From Chalciporus piperatus (lineage: Eukaryota > Basidiomycota > Agaricomycetes > Boletales > Boletaceae), in contig JBBPTG010000071.1 of the NCBI GenBank assembly GCA_038093975.1, positions 1 to 64,000 on the forward strand: a DNA stretch of 64,000 nt. The letters run 5' to 3'. This document shows, one piece after another, positions 11,838 to 21,888 of the stretch. Positions within the stretch are counted from its first letter, which is position 1, and the number at the start of each line of letters is the position of its first letter. Both the position numbers and the translations under genes were made by a program. A model generated the notes under the pieces. The model was not told the DNA's origin. It did not search any database and saw only the letters and a list, made by a program, of their open reading frames with translations.

Positions 11838-12744
11838 CAAGATGCCCTTCACCACTCGAAGTTGTAGAAAAGTTGACCGAGCCAAGAAAGAGCGGCCAAA
11901 GTTAAGTCCGAGGACGATTCCTGGGCAGACGCGTTGAGGAGGAGCCTCAGGAGATGAGCATAATAGGTCCGAGCTTCAACTCCGATGTACGTGCCTCGGG
12001 CTTAGGGGCATTTTCAAGGTGAGATGCGAGATTGTACCACATAGACCTCGGTAAGTCTTGACATTGCAGAAAAGATTATCCCTGTATAGTTCCTCTCAAA
12101 GCTCTTTGGTGTCATTTTTCAATACTCATCCCGGTTATTGAGATATCACAACATTTCTGGGTCGGATACCCCATCTGGCCTGACATCTAGCCTCATATTT
12201 AATCACTACATACGTATCTCTTGAAATGGTAACAAAAAAAATAGTTATAAACTACTGCACGACATACTACCTACATCTATTGCTGATTTAGTGCTGTATT
12301 GGGTACCATCTCGAGTGATCTTTCTGCTGTGTCGTCCACTCAGGTGGAATCACGGTTCGCCGGGTGTGGCTGTGCGCACGCCTGCTTCGCGGGCGCTTGC
12401 GCCCCACCAAACTTAACGAACTTCTTCAGCACTTCGGAGTACTACTCATCACGTCTCGGAGTCTCGACCTCAGGTCGCAAAGTCACGTAAATGGATCGGT
12501 GCTACATTGAAATGTGTTGTCTCTCCATCAGCAACATAACTCCATTTGATGGCGTAACTTCCAAGGGTCAGCCCATCATGCCATTCCACATTGATACATT
12601 CAGGAATAGTAAGGGATGCGGTAAAGAAACAAAATGCACTTTTGGAGCGAGATCATCTAGTGCAACGTCAAGTACATCGCTTCGCAGCGCTGGGCGAAGT
12701 GCAAGCTCCTCCTAAGCTCGATGTCACGAAGCGCTGACCGCCCG

Positions 12745-13155
12745 TAAGTTCCATTTGAGTCGAGTAGGTAAGTCCCCCCTTACTATTTCCAAGCTTTCCT
12801 GCACCCAGTCTGTCATTGGTGGACACTGTTACGGGTGAACATCCAGGGAATCATTGGTTCAGCTCGAATTGTATACGTCCGAACCGCTGAATCATTATTT
12901 AAGTCCATTGGGTTGTTCTCGATCGATGTGGAAAACAGGATGCTGAGGCCTGTTCCGAATGCACATATCAACTCGGAGTTTGGGACCAACACTAAGCGTG
13001 AATCGTGACGGACTTCCTCCGTCTTCGCCCGTCACGGCGCAACAATCATGATGGTAGAGAAACTCGTTGGATTCCGAAAGTAGCTCACGATGACGATCTT
13101 CATGTGACAAGTTTTTGTCTTACGGGATTGGTATTTGTGTAGCATATTATGTCAA
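12745..13155 (+). repeat. Diverged direct repeat, copy A, upstream of the FunK1-like gene
   Basis: Shares long blocks with 16977-17505 in the same orientation, including CATTTGAGTCGA, CAGTCTGTCATTGG, GATGTGGAAAACAGG, CGGAGTTTGGGACCAACACT and a GAAACTCGT block. It contains no ORF of interest. It begins about 210 bp beyond the end of the right repeat arm. Confidence 0.8.
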
Positions 13156-13716
13156 GAACCACCGTTTTGGGATTACCAACCAAGACTTTCTATAACTGAT
13201 GCCGCAAGGATCACGGCCAGCACTGGTATGCCAGTGTTGGATTGACATTCGGCTAATATCAGGGGTGGTTGTGGCGTTTTGGTGGCGTTTTGTTGAACGC
13301 GACTAAAATTAGCGAAACTTGAAGCTCGAAGTTGAACGCTTTGACCGTGCCAGCGGAGATTTGGGACACAAAGACACCAAGTTTTGTTCCACACTCCACC
13401 CTCTTTTTTGAATTGTCGTTCCTTCTAGCTCCTCCGCATTCATAGCGCATCAAGTTAGTTTAAAAGGCGTGGCCAGCACGCCTTCGAAAAGTGACATTGA
13501 GCTCTTCATCCCCTACTACCTTTGAAATTAACGAGATATATTGCTTTTCGATCGGCTTATCTTCTTTCGTTCCGTGGCACGCGATGTCAACTACGACCAC
13601 ACCCAGTGCTGTCGGCCATGGTCCTTCAGCAAACCAGCACGCCAATAGCTTACCAGTCAGCTTTTCCTATCTTGTTGCGTTCTTGCATCCTCACCTTGAT
13701 GTAGTGCATAAGCAAT
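13156..13716. other. Intergenic sequence upstream of the FunK1-like gene
   Basis: No gene supported. It presumably holds the promoter of the kinase gene starting at 13717; I saw no clear TATA box. Confidence 0.4.
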
Positions 13717-15881
13717 ATGGACGAATGTACTCAGCGCATTCCTCCGCGGGATGTCGTCCAACCCAAGAGTACCGAGAGTACTGAACCACCTATCCCGGGG
13801 GATAGTCAAACACGCTCTAACATTGACACCACGATCGACGAGGAACTGAGCAATGGATGTTATATCACCGAAGATCTCCCTGACCGGATGTTCGGACATT
13901 TGGTGCCGACCGAACTGGCGAGAGATATTCTGAATCTTTTCATCACTTCCGGTTATGTCAAGGTCGCGAAGGAGCCAGGAGTTCCCGGATCTGATGACGT
14001 AGAACATGCTTTGGATCAGGCGTTCCAAGACGCTAAGGAGAATGGCTTACGTCGCTTGGACTCTCAGGAACCCACATATACACAGGGGAAGACCGACTCG
14101 GAGCGGACCGCGTACTCATGGGAGTGGCAACAGTTTCCATCTGAGCCCATTCAAGAAGACCAACTCGTCGAATACCTAAATGTTGTCATCGAGCATGCGT
14201 TCCATTTCGCCCAAACAGCACCGCTGCTCGTTGCTCCGAACGACCGCTTGCATCACCGTTTCGCCGCTCCCCTCGACAAACTCCATCCTCTCCCGTTGTC
14301 TTACGAAGCCGACGGAGAAGATATGCGACCTGAATTTTTGCTCTTACCAGTCGCCGCATTCCAAGGAGACTCTCAGATGGTCGACGCACAATATGTCAAT
14401 TTCACTGCCGTGCGCGCCGTCGGACACTCGAAGACCAGGGATATGTCATACGGGGTTAACCAAGTACCGCGCTACTTACGGGTAATGAGGCGATCTCAGC
14501 CGTGGCTCCACTTCGCGATCGCCATGGTTATCACCAAGGACAAGCTTTGCCTGATGCGAGGAGATAGTAGTGGTATGGAGCGCGTCCACTTAAGTCTTTC
14601 GGAGGGCAGGGGTTGTATCGAATTCATCCGAATTTTGCTCGGCCTTGCCTTGGCGGACCCAGTGGATCTAGGACAGAATCCTGACGTTGAACTCGATTCT
14701 GAGGTTCGAACGCTTGTCTCCGCAAGCGAATCTCTTGCTGTCTCTAGGTCACCCTCGCCCATCCATTCTACGAATGCAACTCACTCGACGAGCTCGAGTT
14801 GCGCGACCACATCTCAGCAGTCCGCCACATCCAAGCGGAAACGCTCAGACGCGGATAGTGACGTTGATCCCCGAGAGCGACCCTCCAAGAAAAGGAAGAT
14901 CGTCGATGTCGACCGTCGGGTATTCTTCCCAACCAGATTATACGGGCACGTGTGTCAGGGACTTTTGTATTCCGCCAGTTCTATCCGTGGGCGGTGCACT
15001 GTTGTTTTTTGTGTTACCGAGCCGGCCTCTTTGGATCGCCTACTGGCACTCAAGATGGCGTGGCAAGACGCAGACCGCTTCGCTGACCAGGAAAAAGTAC
15101 TTCAAAAACTGTCACGACACGGAGGTCATCCTAACGCCATCTTGCCACGAAAGTTCGTTTTCTTTTCTTTGTGCCAACGCGACGTTTGCTGATCGTAGTG
15201 CAGACACTTTAGGGCATTGAGGAATGGGAAATATTGCAGTACTTGGGAAGGGATCAGAGGGTTTCTGGAAGATCAGCATGCAGGACTCGGAGTTGAGAAT
15301 CGCTTCCTCGTTGTTTCCCTCTCGGATCTGAAGCGTCCGGTGAAGTATTTTTGGGGTTTGCACGACTTCGTACGAGGCTTTCGTGGTGTGCTCCTAGGTA
15401 TCATTCTCTCTATTGTGCCTTGCGCCAGGCCATACTTATCCGGTTCTCACAGGTCACGAATACCTTGTCAGCATCGGTATTCTCCATCGGGACTTCAGCG
15501 AGAACAACATGGTTCTTGGACTTTTTCCGGGTGATGAGAGAGGTTATTTAATCGACCCGGACATGGCCATTCTGCGAGAGGCCGCGAAGCCTACGCAAGC
15601 CGTACCGCCACCTGCGTCTGGTGACCACAGCTCCGAGTCATCCAGTGACTCAGACGATGAGGATCCCCCCATCAAACAAGATGAGAACACGCCGGTCAAG
15701 GGCTTGCGCACTGTAAGCATCCTCCTGAATTGTAATCTGTCCATTTGCTCACTTCGCCTTCAGGGAACCACTCCCTATATGTCCATCAACGTTCTCCGTG
15801 GCGGCAATCACACACATTTCGATGACGTGGAGTCGTTTCTTTACGTTCTTCTGACGTCAGAAGGAATGTACCCGCACTCAG
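13717..15881 (+). CDS. FunK1-type fungal protein kinase, 3' end unresolved
   Basis: Exons 13717-15152, 15204-15397, 15453-15712 and from 15764 onward all join in frame. FunK1 kinases are a family expanded in Agaricomycetes; their substrates are unknown. A long N-terminal FunK1 region (about residues 30-330) is followed by a serine-rich basic linker (KRKRSD, PSKKRKI, a likely nuclear signal) and the kinase core. The catalytic loop is GILHRDFSENNM in exon 3, the metal-binding triad reads DPD (LIDPDMA) and an acidic insert follows. Exon 4 has GTTPYMSINVL and FDDVESFLYVLL. After about 15881 I could not find the usual C-terminal lobe in a single frame; parts may lie at 15939-16280. The gene may be truncated. 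It is flanked by direct repeats. Confidence 0.8.
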
Positions 15882-16389
15882 GTGTCGTTCACCCATGTTC
15901 AATTGTCATGTAAACAAGTTTAACTTCGCTCCGGGTCGATGTTCCTCCTATGTGCAATATGGAAATACTCTGTAGTAATCTTCCGGAACTTGGAGTGCTG
16001 GACGGGAGCACAGTCTGTTGGCGGTCTCGCAATATCAACTTTTCGGTCGTGTTGGACCGTGCGAGCTTTGTCCACATTACATACGCTGATACCGTTGATT
16101 TTCGTGATCATGACCACTATCAATCCGCTTCGTGGTCGAGGCAGTGGTGTGTGCATGATTACTGCCCCCCAAGCGCTCACCCTCAACTTTCGTTACTCAC
16201 ATTTCAGCACTGCCAGTCTTCGAGGACATCTCCGCCACGGTGTTCAAGCAGCCGTTACTCTATGGATCAGGACATCGTGAATTCAATATGACCGGGCCAA
16301 CAACAAGTTATATCTCGAAACTCTCATTCTATTTACAATCATTAACCCCGGCTGGGCGGAGATCACCCGCCGCAGATTGAATACCAAAG

Positions 16390-16782
16390 ATGCCTCAGGA
16401 GTCAGGGTTAGTGTTGCAGCCACTCCACCAATTATGTCCACCCCCCCACTGGCAAGAGATTGATTTCTCCTCAATCGACGTCCAAGCGCCATACCCAAAC
16501 GTTTCCGTCACCCACGCCAAGCTTCACTCGTTGACACTCAGCATAAACGTGGGCTCCTTTGGAAGACTTCTGGATAGGTTGACCTTGCCCAAACTGCATC
16601 ATCTCGACCTCACGCTCCCAAAGCACCCAGTCCGGCCGCATTCGAACTTGAAGGACTTTGTATCTCGATCGCAGCATCCCCTCGAGGCACTCGGGATCAA
16701 GGGGTTGAGGGTCTTCATCGAGGAACGGGAAGAACTCACATCGTCCCGGATTGAGATGGTTGGAAATACCTTCCACACATGA
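16390..16782 (+). pseudogene. F-box/LRR-type protein remnant
   Basis: A 130-residue open frame with the leucine-rich texture of the C-terminal half of Agaricomycete F-box proteins (LTLPKLHHLDLTLP, then a HPLEALGIKG block). No F-box motif is present and the likely 5' part is missing, so I read it as a fragment. It lies between the FunK1-like gene and the second direct repeat. Confidence 0.4.
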
Positions 16783-16976
16783 GGAGGCATGGAATACATC
16801 TTGTGAACATTTTTTGTGCAATCGATACCGAACGTTTGAACCCCTGCATTTGACAGGATGAAAAATCAAAACCACTCAAAGACCGATCAAAAAATTCCTC
16901 ACGGAGCCCGGATGCACCTTCATGCGATATCCGAATGGGAAAGAAATTGCTGACATGGAGGACGATTGTTCGAACC

Positions 16977-17505
16977 GCCCATTTCCATTTGAGTCGAAGT
17001 AAGTGAGTCCCCCTTTTCTCGCTTAGTGATGGTACGCAGTCTGTCATTGGCGGACTCTGTTCCGGATTGGTTTAGCTTATACGCCCGAACAGCTGAATGA
17101 TAAGTCTTGCCTTATTCTTGTCGTCGCTCCGTAAACCCGTCATGTAACGACTTGTTCTCTTGGCAGAGCACGATATCTCATGGCAGCGTCAGCAGTCCTA
17201 AACACTCACACCCAGTTTATCGGACTGCTGAATCGTTAATTCAATTCGGTTGTTCTCGATTGATGTGGAAAACAGGGTGCTGATGCTTGTTCCACGTTCA
17301 TGGACACGTCAATTCGGAGTTTGGGACCAACACTACTAGGCGTGAATCATAATGGACCTTCCATCCCCGCATGTCACGCCGGTACAATGGGGCAGAAACT
17401 CGTCGAATTCTAAAAGCAGCTCACAATGACACTCTAGGACACTCTTCATGTGGGACTCACTGTCGTGTGTCACAGTGCGGGATCGGTATCAAGTTGCGTA
17501 GCATA
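16977..17505 (+). repeat. Diverged direct repeat, copy B
   Basis: Counterpart of 12745-13155 in the same orientation. Relative to copy A it is longer, with about 110 extra bases around 17100-17215; the GCTGAAT block occurs on both sides of the extra stretch. Confidence 0.8.
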
Positions 17506-17540
17506 TGTCCACCCTTGGCAGCACTTTTTTGAGGCTCCCA

Positions 17541-17591
17541 CGGTCTTACAGACCAATTTCCCTTTACAAGGGAAATTGGTCTGTGAGACCG
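17541..17591. repeat. Long hairpin: 24-bp stem, 3-nt loop
   Basis: Bases 17541-17564 pair with 17568-17591 around the loop TAC. All 24 positions pair, one of them as G-T. The core of each arm is GACCAATTTCCCTT and its complement. There is no T run that would suggest a simple terminator. Confidence 0.9.
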
Positions 17592-17649
17592 GACTACCCC
17601 ACTCAGCTCTCCCCTATGGCCCTAAAATGGCATCCAGGTACCTGACAGA

Positions 17650-17835
17650 CCTCTTGGGGACCTCTCGCGAGGCTTGCACGAGCCTCCACCAGCACAGCCA
17701 CACCACTTTTTTTCGGTCCTGGCAGCTAGGTATGTTTTTTTTCACGAGGGGCCTCTTGGGGGCCTCCCTCGGACCTCTCGTGAGCCTCGCATGAGCCTCC
17801 ACCAGCACAGCCACCCCGCTTTGTTTCGGTGATAG
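17650..17835 (+). repeat. Two-copy tandem repeat of about 105 bp
   Basis: The block with GACCTCT, GAGCCTC and GAGCCTCCACCAGCACAGCC occurs at about 17650-17720 and again at about 17757-17835. No coding potential is evident. Confidence 0.6.
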
Positions 17836-18204
17836 CTATGTCCGTGTTTCTTTTGTTTTGTTTCATTTTTTCATATGTTTTTTGCAATGCATCCGATGCT
17901 TACGTAATCGCTTCGACCGCTCGTGGCTTCCCTGTCGTGGGAAAGGTAAGCTAGGAAAGGACTCCTGCTGATGTTGGGTTTCGTCTGGATAAGGCTGCCC
18001 AGTCCACCCGGGCCGGTGATCCCGGGCCGGATGGACAGAGCAGCAAATTCAAACGAGGGCCGGGTGGCGACGAGACCACCCAGAAACCGCAGGACGAAGG
18101 ACGCGGCGAGGAGACGCAACCCAGGACAACAGGACGAGGCCGGAGCAGTGATAAAGGTGGGATTGCAACCAAACTACATAGGCAGCACAACAGGACAGAA
18201 CGAC

Positions 18205-18795
18205 TCAACACCGTGAGCCGACAATGGTTTGAGAAGGGAATGCAGCTACCCTATCACCGAGCAGCACAGCGTACGCGGGCGCAATATCTTCGATGAATCG
18301 CCAGTACCGAAGGAAGGCGTCAGAGCGCCAACGACCCAAAAGCTGCACCACATGAGGGGGGACACCGCGAAGGAGAAGTTCAGTGGTGCCACCGATCCGG
18401 AAGCAATGCCCCGAGATGGCAGGGAAACCACGAGGAGACCAAAGCGCGTTGCATACCGACAAGAACTTGCGTTTGGTGAGCGGCACGAGGGAACCACCAT
18501 GCAAATACGGGAAAAGGTGAGAAGAGGCGGGAGGTGAGTTAGTCGCGAGCTGTAGATCCAACGCCGCGAGAGAGTTTGAGGGGCCACGCTGCGCCCCGAG
18601 GAAGATTTCCTCACCCCGCTCTTTACCAACCTTCGTGAAGGGAAGGTGGCAAGTTCTAGAGAGACCCGAGGGGGAAAGAGGGCGCAGACACGAAGGGGGA
18701 GGGAAGCGGGCGGTTGAGAAGGAAGACATGGAGTCAGGTAGCAGCTCCCCAAGGCGGCATTGGCTCCAGTAAGCGATGCAGGCGACCGCGCGTAC
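18205..18795 (-). pseudogene. Tyrosine recombinase fragment (DIRS/Crypton-like), catalytic domain
   Basis: The frame is open from about 18795 to the stop at 18205. It shows the two halves of a tyrosine-recombinase catalytic domain: the first box with its arginine (YWSQCRLGELLP), then SGHCFRIGGTTELLLRGVP with the H-x-x-R pair, a LLGRWRSDAFLRYWR block and its probable catalytic tyrosine. This type is common in Agaricomycetes in YR retroelements. The N-terminal part is missing: an in-frame TGA occurs at the edge of the neighbouring terminal-inverted-repeat element. I saw no reverse transcriptase nearby, so DIRS or Crypton origin cannot be decided. Confidence 0.75.
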
Positions 18796-18839
18796 ACATC
18801 AGCAAGACTGCAAAAAGTCTGAAGTTACTGGATTGACTG

Positions 18840-19740
18840 GATCAGTTAAATCAGTAGTCCAGTGGCCCAGTAACCAGTAATTTCAGTAGTTTCAGTAGTT
18901 TCAGTAACCTAGTCACCCAGTCATCAAGTAGTTTCAGTAGTCTTAGTAACCCAGTGGCCTAGTGGCCCAGTCATCCAGTCATTTCAGTAGCTTCAGTAGC
19001 TCAGTCATTCAGTCATCCAGTAGTCTCAGTAGTCTCAGTCATCCAGCAGCCCAGTCATCCAGTCATCCAGTCATTTCAGTAGTCCCAGTAGCTCAGTCAT
19101 CCAGTCATTCAGTCATTTCAGTGGTCTCATTAGTCCAGTGGCCAAGTGTTCCAGTTATCCAGTAGTTCCAGTAACCCAGCAGCCCAGTCATCAAGTCATC
19201 CAGTTACTTCAGTAATCTCAGTAGCCCAGTCATTCAGTCATTCAGTCATCCAGTAGTTCCAGTAACCCAGTAACCCAGTCATCCAGTCATCCAGTAGTTC
19301 CAGTAACCCAGCAGCCCAGTCATCCAATCATCCAGTCACTTCAGTAGTCTCAGTAGCTCAGTGGCCCAGTGTTCCAGTCATCCAGTGATCTCAGTAGCCT
19401 AGTAGCTCAGTTTCCCAGTCATGTAGTCATCTCAGCAGCCTAGTAGCCCAGTGCCCTAGTCATCCAGCAATCCAGTTGTCTCATTACTCCAGCCATCCAG
19501 TATTACAGTATTCCAGTAATCTAGTCACTCAGTGGTCCAGTAATCCAGTCACTCCAGTCACTCCAGTCACACAAGTCACACAAGTCACTCCAGTAATCCA
19601 GTCACCTCAGTAATCCAGTCACTCCAGTAATCCAGTCATCCTGTGGTCCAGTAAACCAGTCACTTCAGTCACACCAGTCATACCAGTTATCCAGTTACCC
19701 AGCCCTCAGCTCACCCAATCACTCCAGTACTACTCAGTCA
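18840..19740 (+). repeat. CCAGT-type minisatellite array (left subterminal)
   Basis: About 900 bp of degenerate short units built on CCAGT and TCAGT (CCAGTCAT, CCAGTAACC, TCAGTAGT), all in one orientation. The complementary array in opposite orientation lies at 21355-21850. Confidence 0.9.
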
Positions 19741-19799
19741 TCTAATAGAGTCATTCTAATTAGTGACATTTTATAATCATTCATAGGATGGATTATAGC

Positions 19800-20430
19800 T
19801 AAAGTCCACAAAAATGTGTACTAAAAGTGTAGTTAACAATGTGGGAAAGGGTATTAGGATTGAGTGTAGTGAAGTGTACAAAAAAGCGTAGTAAAAGTGT
19901 AGTTACAAGTGTGGGAAAGTATAGCTAGATTGAGTGAGCAAAGTGTACAAAAAAGCGTAGTAAAAGTGTAGTCAAGAGTGTGGGAAAGTGTAGCTAGATT
20001 GAGTGTAGCAAAAGTGTACAAAAAAGCGTAGTAAAAGTGTAGTGAAATGTGTGGGAAAGTGTGTAGTGATAGAGTGTAGCTAAAGTGGACAAAAAAGTGT
20101 ACTAAAAGTGTAGTTACAAGTGTAGTGATTGAGTGTAGCAAAGTGTAACAAAAAAGCGTAGTAAAACTTGAATCAAATGTGTAGGAAAGTGTAGCTAGAT
20201 TGAGTGTAACAAAAGTGTACAAAAAAGCGTAGTAAATGTGTAGTTACAAGTGTGGGAAAGTGTATTAGGTTAGAGTGTAGCAAAAGTGTACAAAAAAGCG
20301 CAGTAAGTGTGTAGTTACAAGTGTAGCAAAGTATGTGGAGATCAAACCTATTGAAAGTGTACAAAAAAGCATACACAAGTGTACAAAAAATATGGTAGCT
20401 ATCTAGTGTAGGAGATCCTAATAAAGTGTA
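19800..20430 (+). repeat. About 70-bp AT-rich tandem repeat
   Basis: Eight or nine units with a core like GTGTACAAAAAAGCGTAGTA followed by AAGTGTAGTTACAAGTG and GGGAAAGTGTAG, spaced about 70 bp. The open frames across it on the minus strand are repeat artefacts. Confidence 0.85.
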
Positions 20431-20539
20431 GCCACATTTCCCTAATGCTCGGACTTGACACAAAATCCGCGCGAAAAAGTCACGTGACCATGTTGAATTT
20501 GCCGCGCCACCTCTTCGACTCTCTCTCACCACTACACCA

Positions 20540-21180
20540 CACCTCAACAACAACAAAACGGCCGGCGAGGGCTCAAAAGCCCCGCCGGCATCGCCAGGTG
20601 AGTGAAAACTCGCTCACCACCATATCCGCTCACCTCGCAAACAGCCTGCTGCCACCTACCACCTCACTCTCGACACGAAAACGACGAAAACGCGAAAACG
20701 CGGCCGGCGTGGGCTCAACAGCCCCGCCGGCTTCACGAGGTGAGTGATAAGCCACCTGCTCACCCCGCAAACAGCCGCTTGCACTGCTCGGCCCACTACC
20801 ACCTACCACACCACTCTCGACACGAAAACGACGAAAACGCGAAAACGCGGCCGGCGTGGGCTCAACAGCCCCGCCGGCTTCACGAGGTGAGTGAGAACTC
20901 GCTCACCACCACATCCGCTCACCCCGCAAACAGCCGCTCGCACTGCGCGGCCCACTACCACCTACCACACCACTCCCGACACGAAAACGACGAAAACGCG
21001 AAAACGCGGCCGGCGTGGGCTCAACAGCCCCGCCGGCTTCACGAGGTGAGTGATAAGCCACCTGCTCACCCCACAAACAGCTGCTCGCACTGCTCGGCCC
21101 GCTACCACCACTTCTCACCACCTCAAGCTCAAACAACGAAGCCGGCGCGGGCTCAACAGCCCCGCTGGCTTCAAAGGTTC
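20540..21180 (+). repeat. GC-rich tandem repeat, units of about 135-157 bp
   Basis: About five units, each with a GCCGGCGTGGGCT ... GCCCCGCCGGC hairpin-forming core, then a splice-donor-like GGTGAGTG, then a Y-tract with an acceptor-like GCAAACAG. A GAAAACGACGAAAACGCG stretch precedes most cores. A 197-residue frame across it reflects the repeat. Confidence 0.85.
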
Positions 21181-21354
21181 GTGTTTATTTGTTGACTAAC
21201 ACACCTACTCACCTCGTACATAGCTGCTCGTGTTGCATGGCACTTCATTAACTTGTAACTATTGTACCACAATACATGTAATAGTTAGACATAATATATT
21301 TCGCATTTTCTGAACTGTCATAAGGTGTGAATTAATCATAAGATATAGTGAACT

Positions 21355-21850
21355 AGTAATTGGGACTGGGTGACTGGATTACTGGGTGACTGGATTACTG
21401 AGGTGACTGGGTGACTGGATTACTGGGTTACTGAGGTGACTGGGAGTGACTGGTGACTGGGTTACTGGTGTCACTTGTGTGACTGGAGTGACTGGAGTGA
21501 CTAGATTACTGGATCACTGAGTGACTGGATTACTGAGACTACTGGATTACTGGACCACTGAGTGACTAGATTACTGGAATACTGGAATACTGAATGGCTG
21601 GAGTAATGAGACAACTGGATTGCTGGATAACTAGGGCACTGGGCTACTAGGCTGCTGAGATGACTACATGACTGGGACACTGGGCTACTAGGCTACTGAG
21701 ATAACTGGATGACTGGAACACTGGGCTACTGGGCTACTGAGACTACTGAAGTGACTGGGCTAATGAACCAATGAGATTACTGAAATGACTGGCTGACTGG
21801 ATGACTGGGCAACTGAGCAACTGGCGTACTGGTTTAACTGATCCAGTCAT
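21355..21850 (-). repeat. ACTGG-type minisatellite array (right subterminal)
   Basis: Units such as GTGACTGGATTACTGG over about 500 bp, the reverse complement in type of the left CCAGT array. Confidence 0.9.
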
Positions 21851-21888
21851 TCCAGTAACTTCAGACTTTTTGCAGTGTTGCTGATGTG

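Larger units (their letters stand above)
9395..12535 (-). repeat. Right arm of the inverted repeat
   Basis: Reverse complement of 1-3141 with one mismatch (9410). The outer end is at or beyond 12535: the partner of base 12536 lies outside the window, so the true outer boundary cannot be seen. The unique sequence of the FunK1 region follows. Confidence 0.97.
18795..21888. mobile_element. 3.1-kb non-autonomous element with terminal inverted repeats and CCAGT arrays
   Basis: The outer ends form a terminal inverted repeat of about 62 bp with 3 mismatches: the left end begins CACATCAGCAAGACTGC and the right end, reverse-complemented, begins CACATCAGCAACACTGC. Inside lie long arrays of CCAGT on the left and ACTGG on the right, so the palindromic relation continues in diverged form. 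The centre holds two other tandem arrays and no transposase. No target-site duplication is visible: the left flank ends CGCGCGT and the right flank begins CTGAATCC. I infer a non-autonomous DNA transposon, possibly KDZ-related, but the superfamily is not proven. Confidence 0.75.

Noticed and set aside
20602..21195. 197-residue ORF over the GC-rich repeats
   Set aside because: It repeats with the DNA unit, has no family, and lies in a non-coding tandem array.
18840..21850. Possible CRISPR array
   Set aside because: The repeats are short, degenerate and without spacers of even length, and the organism is eukaryotic. It is a minisatellite inside a terminal-inverted-repeat element.
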